A stretch of DNA of 64,000 nt from Mesorhizobium koreense. GTDB taxonomy: Bacteria; Pseudomonadota; Alphaproteobacteria; Rhizobiales; Rhizobiaceae. Position 1 is the first letter of the stretch. Every line of letters starts with the position of its first letter. The stretch covers positions 4,111,001 through 4,175,000 of the forward strand of contig NZ_CP134228.1 in assembly GCF_031656215.1 (NCBI RefSeq). The letters run 5' to 3'. The notes under the pieces are model-generated. The model did not search any database. It worked only from the letters and a program-made list of their open reading frames with translations, and had not been told where the DNA came from. Below are positions 51,749 through 62,064 of the stretch, in pieces. The translations under genes and the position numbers were made by a program.

Positions 51749-52993
51749 CTAGATGATCTCTATCTCCGGGAGCGGGAAGATAAACTTGCCTCCGTCTGCG
51801 AGGTATTCACGTTCCCGGCGCAGGATGCTATCCTTGAAATGCCAGGGCAGGACCAGAAAGTAGTCCGGCTTCATCGCTCTCGCTTCCGCTTCGGAAATGA
51901 TCGGAATGTGCGTTCCGGGGGTCATGCGGCCGAACTTTTCCTGGTTAACTTCGGCAATCGCTGGAATTTCGGCTGCCGTGAAGTTGCAGAACTGCAGGAC
52001 AACATTCCCCTTCGTCGAAGCACCGTAGCCCAGTACCTTCTTGCCGTCGGCGACGAGTGCCTGAATAAGGCGCGACAGATCGTCCCTGTGCCGGAACACG
52101 CGTTCCTCGAAGTCGCGGAACGGCCGCGGTGTGGATAGCCCCATGCGGTCTTCCTGTTCCAGCAGCCAATTGATGACCGCTTGATCCGCCTTGAGGCTCT
52201 TGTTGCCCTTGTGGGCGGCGGTGACGGCGAAACTGCCACCATTGATATTGTTCATGACGACATTGACGATCTTGAGGCCGGCCGCCTCCAGGATCTTCGC
52301 GACGACTCCAAGAGAATAATATTCGATATGCTCGTGGCAGATCGTGTCATAGGAGTTGAGGCGAAGCATGGACGGCATGTAGCTTTGCTCGAAATGCCAG
52401 ATGCCATCCTCGGCGAGGACCTCAGCCACCTGGCGGACAAACGCCATGGGATCTTCAAGATCGTAGAACATCGCAATCGACGTCACGATTTTTGCGCGCT
52501 TTTGGGAGACGCCACGATAGGCTTCGGCCGAGAAAAAGTCCGGTACCAGTTTCACATCATTCGGATAATACTGCACAAACTTCCTGCCGGTGGGATCGAT
52601 GCCAATCCGCGTGAGCCCTGCGGCCGAATAGGCTTTGAGGGTCGTGCAATCGTTGCTGCCGATATCGAGAACGACGTCGCCACTGCGCGGAGTGGCAAGC
52701 CTTTCAAGGAACCGGACCTTATGCATCAAATGATCGACCATCGACTGGTTGAGGCCCGAGCGATAACCATAGTTATCGCCGTACATCTCGCTCGGCTCAT
52801 AGGAATGCCGAAGCTGCAGAAGTCCACTGGAGGGTGACCAGACCAGTTCCAGTGGTCCTTCCGTCACGGGTTCGGACGCCGATTTGGGGAACACACCGGT
52901 GAGCGCCTGCTCGCCAAGATTGAGCACGGAGACGAGGTCCTTGTCCTTGCCGACACGACAGGCCTCGATGGCGTGATAGCTTACCTCGTTCAT
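51749..52993 (-). CDS. Class I SAM-dependent C-methyltransferase, sugar-nucleotide type
   Basis: 414 residues, organised like TylC3/NDP-hexose C-methyltransferases: an N-terminal leader (SVLNLGEQALTGVFPK, near 23-38), a methyltransferase core with DVVLDIGSNDCTTLKAYSAA near 105, and a C-terminal domain with KVLGYGASTKGNVVLQFC near 312. The leader normally has four zinc-binding Cys; here only the first appears kept (CRVGK... and WSPSSGLLQL). It may C-methylate an NDP-deoxysugar. Its neighbours rmd and gmd suggest a GDP-deoxyhexose substrate. Confidence 0.82.
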   Translation of the reverse strand: MNEVSYHAIEACRVGKDKDLVSVLNLGEQALTGVFPKSASEPVTEGPLELVWSPSSGLLQLRHSYEPSEMYGDNYGYRSGLNQSMVDHLMHKVRFLERLATPRSGDVVLDIGSNDCTTLKAYSAAGLTRIGIDPTGRKFVQYYPNDVKLVPDFFSAEAYRGVSQKRAKIVTSIAMFYDLEDPMAFVRQVAEVLAEDGIWHFEQSYMPSMLRLNSYDTICHEHIEYYSLGVVAKILEAAGLKIVNVVMNNINGGSFAVTAAHKGNKSLKADQAVINWLLEQEDRMGLSTPRPFRDFEERVFRHRDDLSRLIQALVADGKKVLGYGASTKGNVVLQFCNFTAAEIPAIAEVNQEKFGRMTPGTHIPIISEAEARAMKPDYFLVLPWHFKDSILRREREYLADGGKFIFPLPEIEII

Positions 52994-53061
52994 GATTTCG
53001 TACTCTCAAGTTGTTGATCGGGGCGAGTTGTGTAGCCTGCTATAAGCCAATTCAACGCCGT

Positions 53062-54018
53062 CTATGCTTGGGTTACGCGTGCGCGGCAGTCGTTCAGAAC
53101 CGCATCAAGGGTCGCCTCGAAGCGGTGTTTGGGCACCCAGCCAAGTTGTTTACGAGCGCGGGTTGCGTCTCCGACGATGCGTGGCAGGTCGCTGGGCCGC
53201 AGCCGCAGGAGGTCTTGCTCCATGGCGATCTTGACGCTGCTTTGCGCCAAGAGCCGCTCCAAAATATTTCCCATCCGCCAAGATATGCCGGATGCTACAT
53301 TGAAAATCGTATTCGGTGCCAGATCAGAGCTGCTCAGCACCACGCGCGCGTAGGCGCCGGCGACGTCGCGCGCGTCCAGGAAGTCCCGCTCCGCATCCAG
53401 ATTGCCGACGCGAATGACGGGGGGAGCCAGGCCTGCTTCAATCCGCGCGATCTGCATGGCGAAGGCCGGCACAGCGAACGCTTCCGTTTGCCCCGGTCCT
53501 GTATGATTGAAGGGGCGCAGGCGAATGCATTTGAGACCGCGACGCGAGAGCGCTCCCAACGCGAGATCGGCCGCCGCCTTGGTGACGGCGTAGTCGTCGA
53601 CAGGCGCAAGCAACGCGCTCTCGTCGAGCGGAAGGAGCGCCTTTGCACTTTCGCCGTATACCAAGCCCGATCCTACATGAAGCAGCCAGCACTTCGGTGC
53701 CTTTTCAAGGATGGCGTGGGCTACGTTGAGCGCGCCCTGCACATGGATGCGCCAGGTGCTTTCGAGGTCGGCCCGCGCGGCTTCAAGCGCCGCGACGGCA
53801 GCCAAGTGAACGACATGCGTCGGTCCATGATGAACGATCGCCTCTTGGACGGCAATCTTGTCGGTCACGTCGAGCGCTTCGATCTGGCCGAGTGTGGGAT
53901 GCAGTCCTCCATCCTTGGAGGTCGCAATCACGGCTATGTCGCTGCCGCAAATGCTGTGTAGCGCATCAAAAACATAGGGACCGACAAAACCCCGCGCACC
54001 CGTGATCAAAACCCGCAT
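53062..54018 (-). CDS. rmd: GDP-6-deoxy-4-keto-D-mannose reductase (GDP-rhamnose/6-deoxytalose forming)
   Basis: About 318 residues from the ATG at 54018, which starts the Rossmann motif VLITGARGFVGPYVFDAL; an overlapping TTG at 54042 is an alternative. It has GSGLVYGESAKALLP, the catalytic YAVTK, and RPFNHTGPGQTEAF, which are features of Rmd. It should reduce the Gmd product to GDP-D-rhamnose; a talose-forming (Tld) or related reductase is possible. It follows gmd by 20 bases on the same strand. Confidence 0.85.
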   Translation of the reverse strand: MRVLITGARGFVGPYVFDALHSICGSDIAVIATSKDGGLHPTLGQIEALDVTDKIAVQEAIVHHGPTHVVHLAAVAALEAARADLESTWRIHVQGALNVAHAILEKAPKCWLLHVGSGLVYGESAKALLPLDESALLAPVDDYAVTKAAADLALGALSRRGLKCIRLRPFNHTGPGQTEAFAVPAFAMQIARIEAGLAPPVIRVGNLDAERDFLDARDVAGAYARVVLSSSDLAPNTIFNVASGISWRMGNILERLLAQSSVKIAMEQDLLRLRPSDLPRIVGDATRARKQLGWVPKHRFEATLDAVLNDCRARVTQA

Positions 54019-54038
54019 GCCGATCTCGCTAGCCCATC

Positions 54039-55079
<1,041 letters not shown>

Positions 55080-55138
55080 TCACCTTGCGCCAAAGCGCGT
55101 CAGCCATTTGCGAGAGTGTCGCCATCACCTTAACCGAG

Positions 55139-56554
55139 CTATGCCCGACCATAAACATCGTCAAAGCGCACGATGTCGTCTTCGCCTAGATATTCCCCGC
55201 ATTGCACCTCGATCATCACAAGCGGCAGGATACCGGGGTTCTCCAGGCGATGCTTGTGGCCGCATGGGATATAGGTGGACTGGTTGGTCGTGAGCAGGAT
55301 TTCATTCTCACCGTTGACGACCTTCGCGGTTCCACTCACCACGACCCAGTGCTCAGAGCGGTGATGATGAGACTGAAGACTTAGTCGAGCGTTCGGCTTT
55401 ACCTCAATCCGCTTGATCTTGAATCGATGGCCCTCCTCCAGGACGGTGTAGGTACCCCAGGGGCGGTGTACTGTGCGATGCATCGTCGCGGTGTCGTGCC
55501 CCTCCGCCCCGAGGCGGTTGTAGAGGTCCTTCACCTCCTGCGCCTTGTCCTTGTGCGCGACCAAAAGCGCATCCGGCGTGTCGATGATCAAAAGATCCGA
55601 GACGCCGACAAGGCCTACCAGCCGATCTTCGCTGTGCACGTAGCAGTTCGCCGCGTCGTGCAGGATTGCCTCGCCGGTGGCTCGGTTGCCGCTGTCGTCA
55701 GCCGAAACAAGCTCGGATAGCACGGACCACGAGCCGATGTCCGACCAATCGAAACCGCAGGGCACGAAACCCACATTGCTTGCCTTCTCCATCACCGCAT
55801 AGTCGATGGAAACGGCCGGAACAGCCGCGAAGCTTTCCCTGTCTACCTCAACAATAAGCTGATCTTTCGCATCGTTGGTCCTGCCTTTGTCAAGCGCTGT
55901 GCGCGCGCTGGACAAGACGTCCGGGCAAAGATCTTGCATGGCTGCGATCATCGAGCCAGCCGTAAAACAGAACATGCCTGAGTTCCAAAAGAAGCGGCCA
56001 CTGGCGATAAATTGGACGGCTGCGGCCGCATTTGGTTTTTCCACGAACCGAAGGACCGTATCCCCTTCGGCCTCGACATAGCCAAAGCCTGTTTCAGGGC
56101 GGTCAGGCTTCACTCCGAACGTGACGATCTGGCCCGAAGCCGCAAGCGACGCCGCTTTCACCACGCTCGCGCGAAAACCGGCATGGTCCACTATCAGATG
56201 GTCCGCCGGGAGCACGAGGAGAATGGCGTCCGGGTCCTGTCGTGTGACATGCAATGCCGCGAGCGCAACCGCGGCTGCGGTGTCGCGGCCGAACGGCTCC
56301 AACAGAAATGTATTCTTCACGCCTGGCGCTGCCACCTCCGCATATTCATCCGCGGTAAGAAACAGTAGGTCGCGGTTGGTGACCGTCACAACATGATCGA
56401 CACCTTCGATTTCTACGGCGCGGGCATAAGTCTTGCGAATGAGCGTCCCTCCCTCCGGCAGAGGGATAAAGGGTTTCGGATGCAAGGCACGAGAAATCGG
56501 CCAGAGCCGAGAACCTACACCGCCACTGATGATAACAGGAACGATATTGATCAA
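55139..56554 (-). CDS. manC: Mannose-1-phosphate guanylyltransferase / mannose-6-phosphate isomerase (copy 2)
   Basis: 471 residues, a paralogue of the gene at 32244 with the same layout: IISGGVGSRLWPISRALHPK at residues 8-27, FVEKPNAAAAVQF near 170, and a C-terminal cupin with SHHHRSEHWVVVSGTAKVVN ending VRFDDVYGRA. It begins with TTG (56554), seven bases after GGAAGG. The start falls just after a truncated phosphomannomutase, so the upstream partner gene was deleted. It feeds gmd on the same strand. Confidence 0.93.
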   Translation of the reverse strand: MINIVPVIISGGVGSRLWPISRALHPKPFIPLPEGGTLIRKTYARAVEIEGVDHVVTVTNRDLLFLTADEYAEVAAPGVKNTFLLEPFGRDTAAAVALAALHVTRQDPDAILLVLPADHLIVDHAGFRASVVKAASLAASGQIVTFGVKPDRPETGFGYVEAEGDTVLRFVEKPNAAAAVQFIASGRFFWNSGMFCFTAGSMIAAMQDLCPDVLSSARTALDKGRTNDAKDQLIVEVDRESFAAVPAVSIDYAVMEKASNVGFVPCGFDWSDIGSWSVLSELVSADDSGNRATGEAILHDAANCYVHSEDRLVGLVGVSDLLIIDTPDALLVAHKDKAQEVKDLYNRLGAEGHDTATMHRTVHRPWGTYTVLEEGHRFKIKRIEVKPNARLSLQSHHHRSEHWVVVSGTAKVVNGENEILLTTNQSTYIPCGHKHRLENPGILPLVMIEVQCGEYLGEDDIVRFDDVYGRA

Positions 56555-56557
56555 ACT

Positions 56558-56920
56558 TCAACCTTCCAAGATTTGAGCCCGGTAGAATCTGAGCCCGTTT
56601 CTGTCTTCGGAGAGGTGACTGCCAGTGACGATTATCGCCGGAGCGCTCTTGCTGTTAGCGTGAAGCGCAAGCGCAGGCGTGGGCAATGCTCCGCGGTCGA
56701 CTGGAACCAGGCCGGCCTCAGCGATCGCAGCATGAACAAGCTGGGCGATATCCGGACTGGATGCGCGCAGGTCACCGCCGACGTAGACCCTCGAACCTTC
56801 GTGCAACGTGCCCCGCCCCATCAGCATGCGCACGAAAGCGAGGGTGTAGGTGAATGCCGGCGACCCTTGAAGCTCATTGACAAGACCACGCAGTCCACTG
56901 GTACCAAACTTCAAAGTCAC
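56558..56920 (-). pseudogene. Phosphomannomutase, truncated N-terminal fragment
   Basis: About 120 codons from a GTG at 56920 encode the start of a phosphohexomutase (KFGTSGLRGLVNELQG through IIVTGSHLSEDRNGLRFY) similar to the intact gene at 30815. It includes the phosphoserine loop but lacks the metal loop and the remaining three domains. The frame ends three bases before the manC copy-2 start, so a deletion has fused the two. It is not expected to be active. Confidence 0.85.
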
Positions 56921-57489
56921 CGCTCGCCATCCTCCCCGAAGAAAGTTGACCTGGCGCAGGTTAAGCAAAGGGACATCGCCTTTACGCAGCCTGTGACGGC
57001 ACAACGGCAAGTGCGGATCCGCGGCTAGCATGCCTGCCATAGATCAAGGCCATTTGAGCGGCCCGCCGTTTTCTCTTAGGTGTCGCTAATGTTACTGAAC
57101 AAAGGGATGTTCCTCTGATTCCAACAAGGGCAATTCCCTTCAAGAAGGTCTCCTTGAGCTGCCGAGCCTCCCGACCCCGTAAGTGGCCCGTGCTTAGGTT
57201 TCGCGAAGTGGCTTGTCAATCTCCGGCTGAGCCAGCCCACAGCCGGATCGCAAATTACGGGGGCCAAGACCGCTGATACGCGGCCTTCCTGCTATTTGGA
57301 AGGTGTCCAGGCCTTTTCGCCGGCGGTGAACAGAAAGTTCAAACCGCTGCCGTCACATCTCTGCCTCTACCACTCTTCTCCAGAAAATGGCTTCGGAAGG
57401 CGCCGTGGGCCATCCTCGCATCTTGGCGCGGTAGCTGTATCATTTCAGCAAGAGAAACAGCTATGTCAGCCCAATTTTCTAACGAATGG
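56921..57489. other. Gene-poor stretch with possible decayed mobile DNA
   Basis: About 570 bases with no supported gene. Short open frames here have no recognisable product. The IS481 remnant begins at its right end, so part of it may be the lost 5' half of that element or other scar sequence. Confidence 0.5.
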
Positions 57490-57823
57490 CTTCAACGGCA
57501 CCACATCATCAAGAGCTTACCGTTTCGCATTCGTGAGATCAGAACCGACAATGGCCATCAGTTCCAGGCGAAGTTCCACTGGCAGGTAGAGGGCTACGGC
57601 ATCCGCCACGCCTACATCAAGCGCGCCACGCCGCAGCTGAACGGTAAGATCGAACGCTCGCACCGGTCGGATCAAACAGGGATTCTACCAGTTGCTCAGC
57701 TACAAAGGCGACGTCGATCTGGTGGCAAAACTCAACGAGTAGGAACGCTTCAACAACTTCGCCAGACTACACGGCGCCTTCAACGGAAAGACGCCTTACG
57801 AGGTGCTTCGTGAGAAGCTATGA
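57490..57823 (+). pseudogene. IS481-family transposase remnant, 3' end
   Basis: A frame gives LPFRIREIRTDNGHQFQAKF, HAYIKRATPQLNGKIERSHR, the DDE-core region of IS481 transposases. Similarity then moves to another frame (GFYQLLSYKGDVDLVAKLNE, an in-frame stop, then HGAFNGKTPYEVLREKL) up to the final TGA near 57823. At least one frameshift and one stop show it is dead. The start of the gene is missing. It lies between rfbD and the truncated phosphomannomutase. Confidence 0.8.
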
Positions 57824-57931
57824 TCACGATACGAGGTGTCCCGAAAGCACCCGCAGCTTACACTCGTCCGTTTCTGTTACGCCGTAGGACGCGGGCTGAG
57901 CAACGAGCGAAGGCGCGTAGCGCATCGCTTG

Positions 57932-58822
57932 TCATTTCTCTTGCTGCAACAATCGTCCGACCACACATCGGCATGATCCACGCCAATCAGGGATGAAATG
58001 ACCGAATACCCGGCTCAACTTCTTGGTCTCCAGTCGTGAATTGGCAGGGCGTCGCGCTATTGTCGGATAGTCATTCGTGGCGATTGGTCTTACCCGCGCG
58101 GCCGGACCGCCTAAGGAGCGCGAGAGGCCAAAAATCTCCACGGCAAAGTCTGCCCAGTTTGTCGCACCACTGCCGGCAAGGTGATAAATGCCCCACTGAT
58201 CGAAGTCCGTCCTCTCACGGAGTTGCCGCGCGATGGCCAGGATTCCATCCGCGATATCCAGCGCCGAGGTCGGATTACCACATTGGTCAGAAACGATTGA
58301 GACCTCATCGTGTTTCGCCGCCAGCCGCAGCATGGTCCTGACGAAGTTTTTACCGAATGGGCTGTAAACCCAGGCGGTACGCAGAACGAGATGGCGGGGA
58401 TTGGCCGCAGCAACGGCTTCCTCGCCTGCCAGTTTCGAGGCTCCGTACACGGATTGCGGACCGGGCGCATCGTCCTCTCTATAGGGTCTGTCGAGCGCCC
58501 CATCGAAAACGTAATCCGTCGATAGCTGGATGATCGGCGCGCCCACTGATGCGGCCGCCCGCGCCACCTCGCCGGCGCCAGTCGCATTGATGGCAAAGGC
58601 CAGTTCGGGTTCGTGCTCTGCCTGGTCCACGGCGGTATAGGCCGCTGCCGAAACAACGATATCAGGCCTCACAGCCTCGATCGTCGGCGCGATTGTCTCT
58701 ACGCGGGTCAGGTCAAGTCTGGGACGCCCGGCGAATATGATCTCCACGTCCTCCATCGTTGACGCCCGCTCGGCCAGGCTCGACGCGACCTGCCCTGCCC
58801 TGCCGGTGACCAGTAGCCTCAC
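57932..58822 (-). CDS. rfbD: dTDP-4-dehydrorhamnose reductase
   Basis: About 296 residues from a GTG at 58822 that overlaps the rfbB stop (GTGA). The Rossmann start is [38 protein letters not shown], the catalytic YGASK and [14 protein letters not shown] are typical RmlD features. It reduces dTDP-4-dehydro-L-rhamnose to dTDP-L-rhamnose. It is the last of the rfbACBD genes, in transcription order A-C-B-D. The open frame upstream of 58822 lies inside rfbB and is not used. Confidence 0.93.
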   Translation of the reverse strand: MRLLVTGRAGQVASSLAERASTMEDVEIIFAGRPRLDLTRVETIAPTIEAVRPDIVVSAAAYTAVDQAEHEPELAFAINATGAGEVARAAASVGAPIIQLSTDYVFDGALDRPYREDDAPGPQSVYGASKLAGEEAVAAANPRHLVLRTAWVYSPFGKNFVRTMLRLAAKHDEVSIVSDQCGNPTSALDIADGILAIARQLRERTDFDQWGIYHLAGSGATNWADFAVEIFGLSRSLGGPAARVRPIATNDYPTIARRPANSRLETKKLSRVFGHFIPDWRGSCRCVVGRLLQQEK

Positions 58823-59892
58823 GCCGCGCCTTGCCTCACCGTGCCCAAACGATTTCCGGTGTAGCGCTCCCGCCGGATCGGCCCCCACCACCATTCGTTG
58901 TCGAGATACCAGTCCACGGTGCGCGACAGACCCTCCTCGAACGTGACCGATGGAGTCCAGCCCAGTTCACGCCCGATCTTGGATGCATTGATCGCATACC
59001 GCCGATCATGTCCGGGCCGGTCGGTGACGAACGTGATCTGGTCACGATAGCGGCGCCCGTTGGCGAGTGGCCGGCGACGGTCCAGCGTGTCGCAAATCGC
59101 CTCAACAACTGCGAGGTTGGTACGCTCCGAGCTTCCGCCGATATTGTAGCCCTGCCCCGGAGTACCCCTGACAGCCACGAGTTCCAATGCCCGCGCGTGG
59201 TCCTCCACGAAGAGCCAGTCGCGCACGTTGTTGCCGGTCCCGTAGACAGGCAGCTGCCGTCCGTCGAGCGCATTCAGAATGACTAGAGGAATGAGTTTTT
59301 CAGGGAAATGAAACGGCCCATAATTATTGGAGCAATTCGAGAGGACCACGGGCAGCCCATAGGTTTCATGCCATGCGCGGACCAGATGATCGGACGCTGC
59401 CTTCGAGGCGGAATAGGGCGACGAGGGCGCGTAGGGCGTTTCCTCGGTAAAGTAACCGTTGTCGAACGGCAGGTCGCCGAAGACCTCGTCGGTCGAGACA
59501 TGATGGAAGCGAAACCGATACTTGGCTGGCTCGGGCAGTTCGCGCCAATAGGCCAGCGCTGCCTCCAGCAGCCTGAACGTTCCCACGACATTGGTCTCAA
59601 TGAACGCGCCCGGTCCATCGATCGATCGATCGACATGGCTTTCTGCCGCAAGATGCATGATGATGTCGATCCTGTCGTTTCTCAGGACGTCAAGGATGCG
59701 TGCGCCGTCGCAGATATCGGCTTTCTCGAAGCGATGATTGGTGTGATTTTCGATCGGCCGCAGCGACGCTAGATTGCCCGCATAGGTCAGCTTATCGACG
59801 TTTGTCACGTGATTTGCGGAATTCGCGCAAAGGTGCCGACAGACAGCCGATCCGATGAAACCCGCGCCTCCAGTTACAAGAAAGTTCGTCAT
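58819..59892 (-). CDS. rfbB: dTDP-glucose 4,6-dehydratase
   Basis: 357 residues from the ATG at 59892, with GGGAG upstream; an upstream extension to 59970 overlaps rfbC and has no site. It has [36 protein letters not shown], the catalytic YSASK and [20 protein letters not shown], all characteristic of RmlB. It makes dTDP-4-keto-6-deoxyglucose. It lies 16 bases after rfbC. Confidence 0.95.
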   Translation of the reverse strand: MTNFLVTGGAGFIGSAVCRHLCANSANHVTNVDKLTYAGNLASLRPIENHTNHRFEKADICDGARILDVLRNDRIDIIMHLAAESHVDRSIDGPGAFIETNVVGTFRLLEAALAYWRELPEPAKYRFRFHHVSTDEVFGDLPFDNGYFTEETPYAPSSPYSASKAASDHLVRAWHETYGLPVVLSNCSNNYGPFHFPEKLIPLVILNALDGRQLPVYGTGNNVRDWLFVEDHARALELVAVRGTPGQGYNIGGSSERTNLAVVEAICDTLDRRRPLANGRRYRDQITFVTDRPGHDRRYAINASKIGRELGWTPSVTFEEGLSRTVDWYLDNEWWWGPIRRERYTGNRLGTVRQGAA

Positions 59893-59908
59893 CGGGCTAT
59901 TCTCCCGC

Positions 59909-60463
59909 TCACTCAAACGTATCGGCGGCCCGCAAGAGCGGTGCATTACGATCCTTGTCCGACAGGACAAGCGCCGCTGTCGGTAGCGGCCAGTCGATGC
60001 CTATGTCGGGGTCGTCGAAGCGGATTGCACGATCGTGGCCCGGCGAATAGGTATCCGTGACCTTGTAGATCACTTCGGTGACGTCGCTTAGCGTCACGAA
60101 GCCATGCGCAAAGCCTTTCGGTACCAGGATCTGGTTCCATTTTTCCGCTGAGACTTCGAGTGCAACCCACTTGCCGAAATCCGGCGAGTGCCTCCGGATA
60201 TCCACGGCGACGTCCAGGATCGCCCCCCTGGTCACGCGCACCAGCTTGTCCTGAGCGCGCGGAGGCAACTGATAATGCAGGCCGCGAAGGACGCCCTTTA
60301 CCGCGGAAAAGGAGTGGTTGTCCTGCACAAAGGACATAGAGATACCGGCATCGGCAAAGGTACTGGCGTTATACGTCTCGCAGAAAAAGCCGCGCGCGTC
60401 CGAAAAGCGTCGGGGTACAATTTCAACGACACCGTCCAGGCCGAGTTCCTTGACTTCAAGCAT
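59909..60463 (-). CDS. rfbC: dTDP-4-dehydrorhamnose 3,5-epimerase
   Basis: 184 residues, the standard RmlC cupin. [15 protein letters not shown] near residue 19, [20 protein letters not shown] near 46 and [14 protein letters not shown] near 112 include the catalytic His and substrate residues. It lies six bases after rfbA and is followed by rfbB. Confidence 0.95.
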   Translation of the reverse strand: MLEVKELGLDGVVEIVPRRFSDARGFFCETYNASTFADAGISMSFVQDNHSFSAVKGVLRGLHYQLPPRAQDKLVRVTRGAILDVAVDIRRHSPDFGKWVALEVSAEKWNQILVPKGFAHGFVTLSDVTEVIYKVTDTYSPGHDRAIRFDDPDIGIDWPLPTAALVLSDKDRNAPLLRAADTFE

Positions 60464-60469
60464 ATCGAC

Positions 60470-61345
60470 TTAGCCTGCTTCGCTGACGACGCGCCTTAAA
60501 TAAGCGGCGTACTCATTTTTCCCGAGCTGTGTTGCACGCGCCATCACCTGATCGGCGCTGAGCCAGCCGGAATTAAAGCCAATCTCCTCGGGGCATGCGA
60601 TCTTGATACCCTGGCGGTGCTCTAGGATGCTGACAAAGGACGAAGCTTGTTGAAGGCTATCGATCGTGCCTGTGTCGAGCCACGCATATCCTCTACCTAG
60701 CCGATGAACCTGCAGCTTGCGGCGTTCGAGATAGACGTTGTTAATGCTAGTAATCTCAAGTTCGCCGCGAGCAGAAGGTTTAATTCCAGAGGCGATATCG
60801 AGCACCTCATTATCGTAGAAATAGAGGCCGGTGACTGCCCAGTTTGACTTTGGTTCAATCGGCTTCTCCTCGATTCTTAGCGCCCTCCCTGATGCGCGAT
60901 CGAAAGTGACGACACCGTATCTTTCTGGATCATCAACATAGTAAGCGAAAACCGACGCACCTTCGGTTTGCATTGCGGCAGACCGGCAGATTTCGGCAAG
61001 CCCCTGGCCAAAATAGATGTTATCACCAAGAATCATAGCCACGCTATCGCCGCCGACAAAATCGCGGCCGATGACAAAAGCCTCAGCGAGACCCCTGGGG
61101 TGTGGCTGCTCGGCATAGGACAGATTAATGCCAAATCCGGAGCCGTCGCCGAGCAGTGCCTGAAATGCCGGAAGATCTCGTGGGGTTGATATTACAAGAA
61201 TGTCCCGAATACCGGCAAGCATCAGCACGCTCATCGGGTAGTATATCATAGGTTTATCATATATCGGAATGAGCTGTTTGGAGACGGCCAACGTCACAGG
61301 ATAGAGTCGTGTGCCGCTACCACCGGCCAAAACTATACCTTTCAC
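60470..61345 (-). CDS. rfbA: Glucose-1-phosphate thymidylyltransferase
   Basis: 291 residues, begins with GTG. The N-terminal [20 protein letters not shown] nucleotidyltransferase motif, [18 protein letters not shown], and [20 protein letters not shown] near 160 identify RmlA. It makes dTDP-glucose, the first step to dTDP-L-rhamnose, and is the first gene of the rfb unit, so a promoter should lie in 61346-61548. Confidence 0.95.
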   Translation of the reverse strand: MKGIVLAGGSGTRLYPVTLAVSKQLIPIYDKPMIYYPMSVLMLAGIRDILVISTPRDLPAFQALLGDGSGFGINLSYAEQPHPRGLAEAFVIGRDFVGGDSVAMILGDNIYFGQGLAEICRSAAMQTEGASVFAYYVDDPERYGVVTFDRASGRALRIEEKPIEPKSNWAVTGLYFYDNEVLDIASGIKPSARGELEITSINNVYLERRKLQVHRLGRGYAWLDTGTIDSLQQASSFVSILEHRQGIKIACPEEIGFNSGWLSADQVMARATQLGKNEYAAYLRRVVSEAG

Positions 61346-61548
61346 AGCCTGCTACCTCCGATCCATTAGCTTCAGGAAGACAATACAGTCATACCGATGC
61401 TCCAAGGCACAGATTGTAACGCCTGCCTCGGATAAATTGTGAGCACATGGATATCCTGCTGATCAAATTCATAGATAAGTAGTCGAAATCAGCATCCCAT
61501 TCCAACCTCTTAATATAGCGTGCTAACCACAGTCCAGATCGTTCCCAC

Positions 61549-62043
61549 TCACACCTCTCCAAATCGTTCGACGAGCTCCCGAGCACTCCTGCAGTTCCAG
61601 CGCTCGAAAACATCCTTGGACGTTAGCCGGACAGTGGCACGCCATTTCCCTTGCCCGATGCTAACCTGTTTGATGGTTTTCATCTCTTCGGCCGGTACAA
61701 GCCAACCGTTCCAGAGAAGTCCATCCGTAGGGTCAACGACAGCGCCTAACGCCAGCTTTCGGAGTGAACCTGGAAGAGTTGAAAACGAAAAGGAAAAACG
61801 CACATGAGGCGGTGCTATTCGTCGGCTTGCGAAAGCGACCGAGACACAAACTGCCAAAAGGCGACCTTTGACCCTATCGAAGACCATTATTTCGTTACTC
61901 GAAATGCTCAAGGGATCGGTATAAGGTCGATACCTACCAAGGGAGCGCATCCTTAGGCATGATAGAACTATGTTCAATCCAATTTCGGCTGACTGATCGC
62001 GAGTATATAAATATTTTTGTATGTAGTAATCTTCTTCATTCAT
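61549..62043 (-). CDS. Hypothetical protein downstream of the recombinase
   Basis: 164 residues (begins MNEEDYYIQKYLYTRDQSAE). I recognise no domain, signal peptide or membrane segment. It begins 21 bases after the recombinase stop on the same strand, so it is probably co-transcribed with the recombinase and DUF2924 gene. It may assist the recombinase or be a passenger; nothing in the sequence decides. Confidence 0.6.
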   Translation of the reverse strand: MNEEDYYIQKYLYTRDQSAEIGLNIVLSCLRMRSLGRYRPYTDPLSISSNEIMVFDRVKGRLLAVCVSVAFASRRIAPPHVRFSFSFSTLPGSLRKLALGAVVDPTDGLLWNGWLVPAEEMKTIKQVSIGQGKWRATVRLTSKDVFERWNCRSARELVERFGEV

Positions 62044-62064
62044 AGATGTACAAAAATTTTAAAG

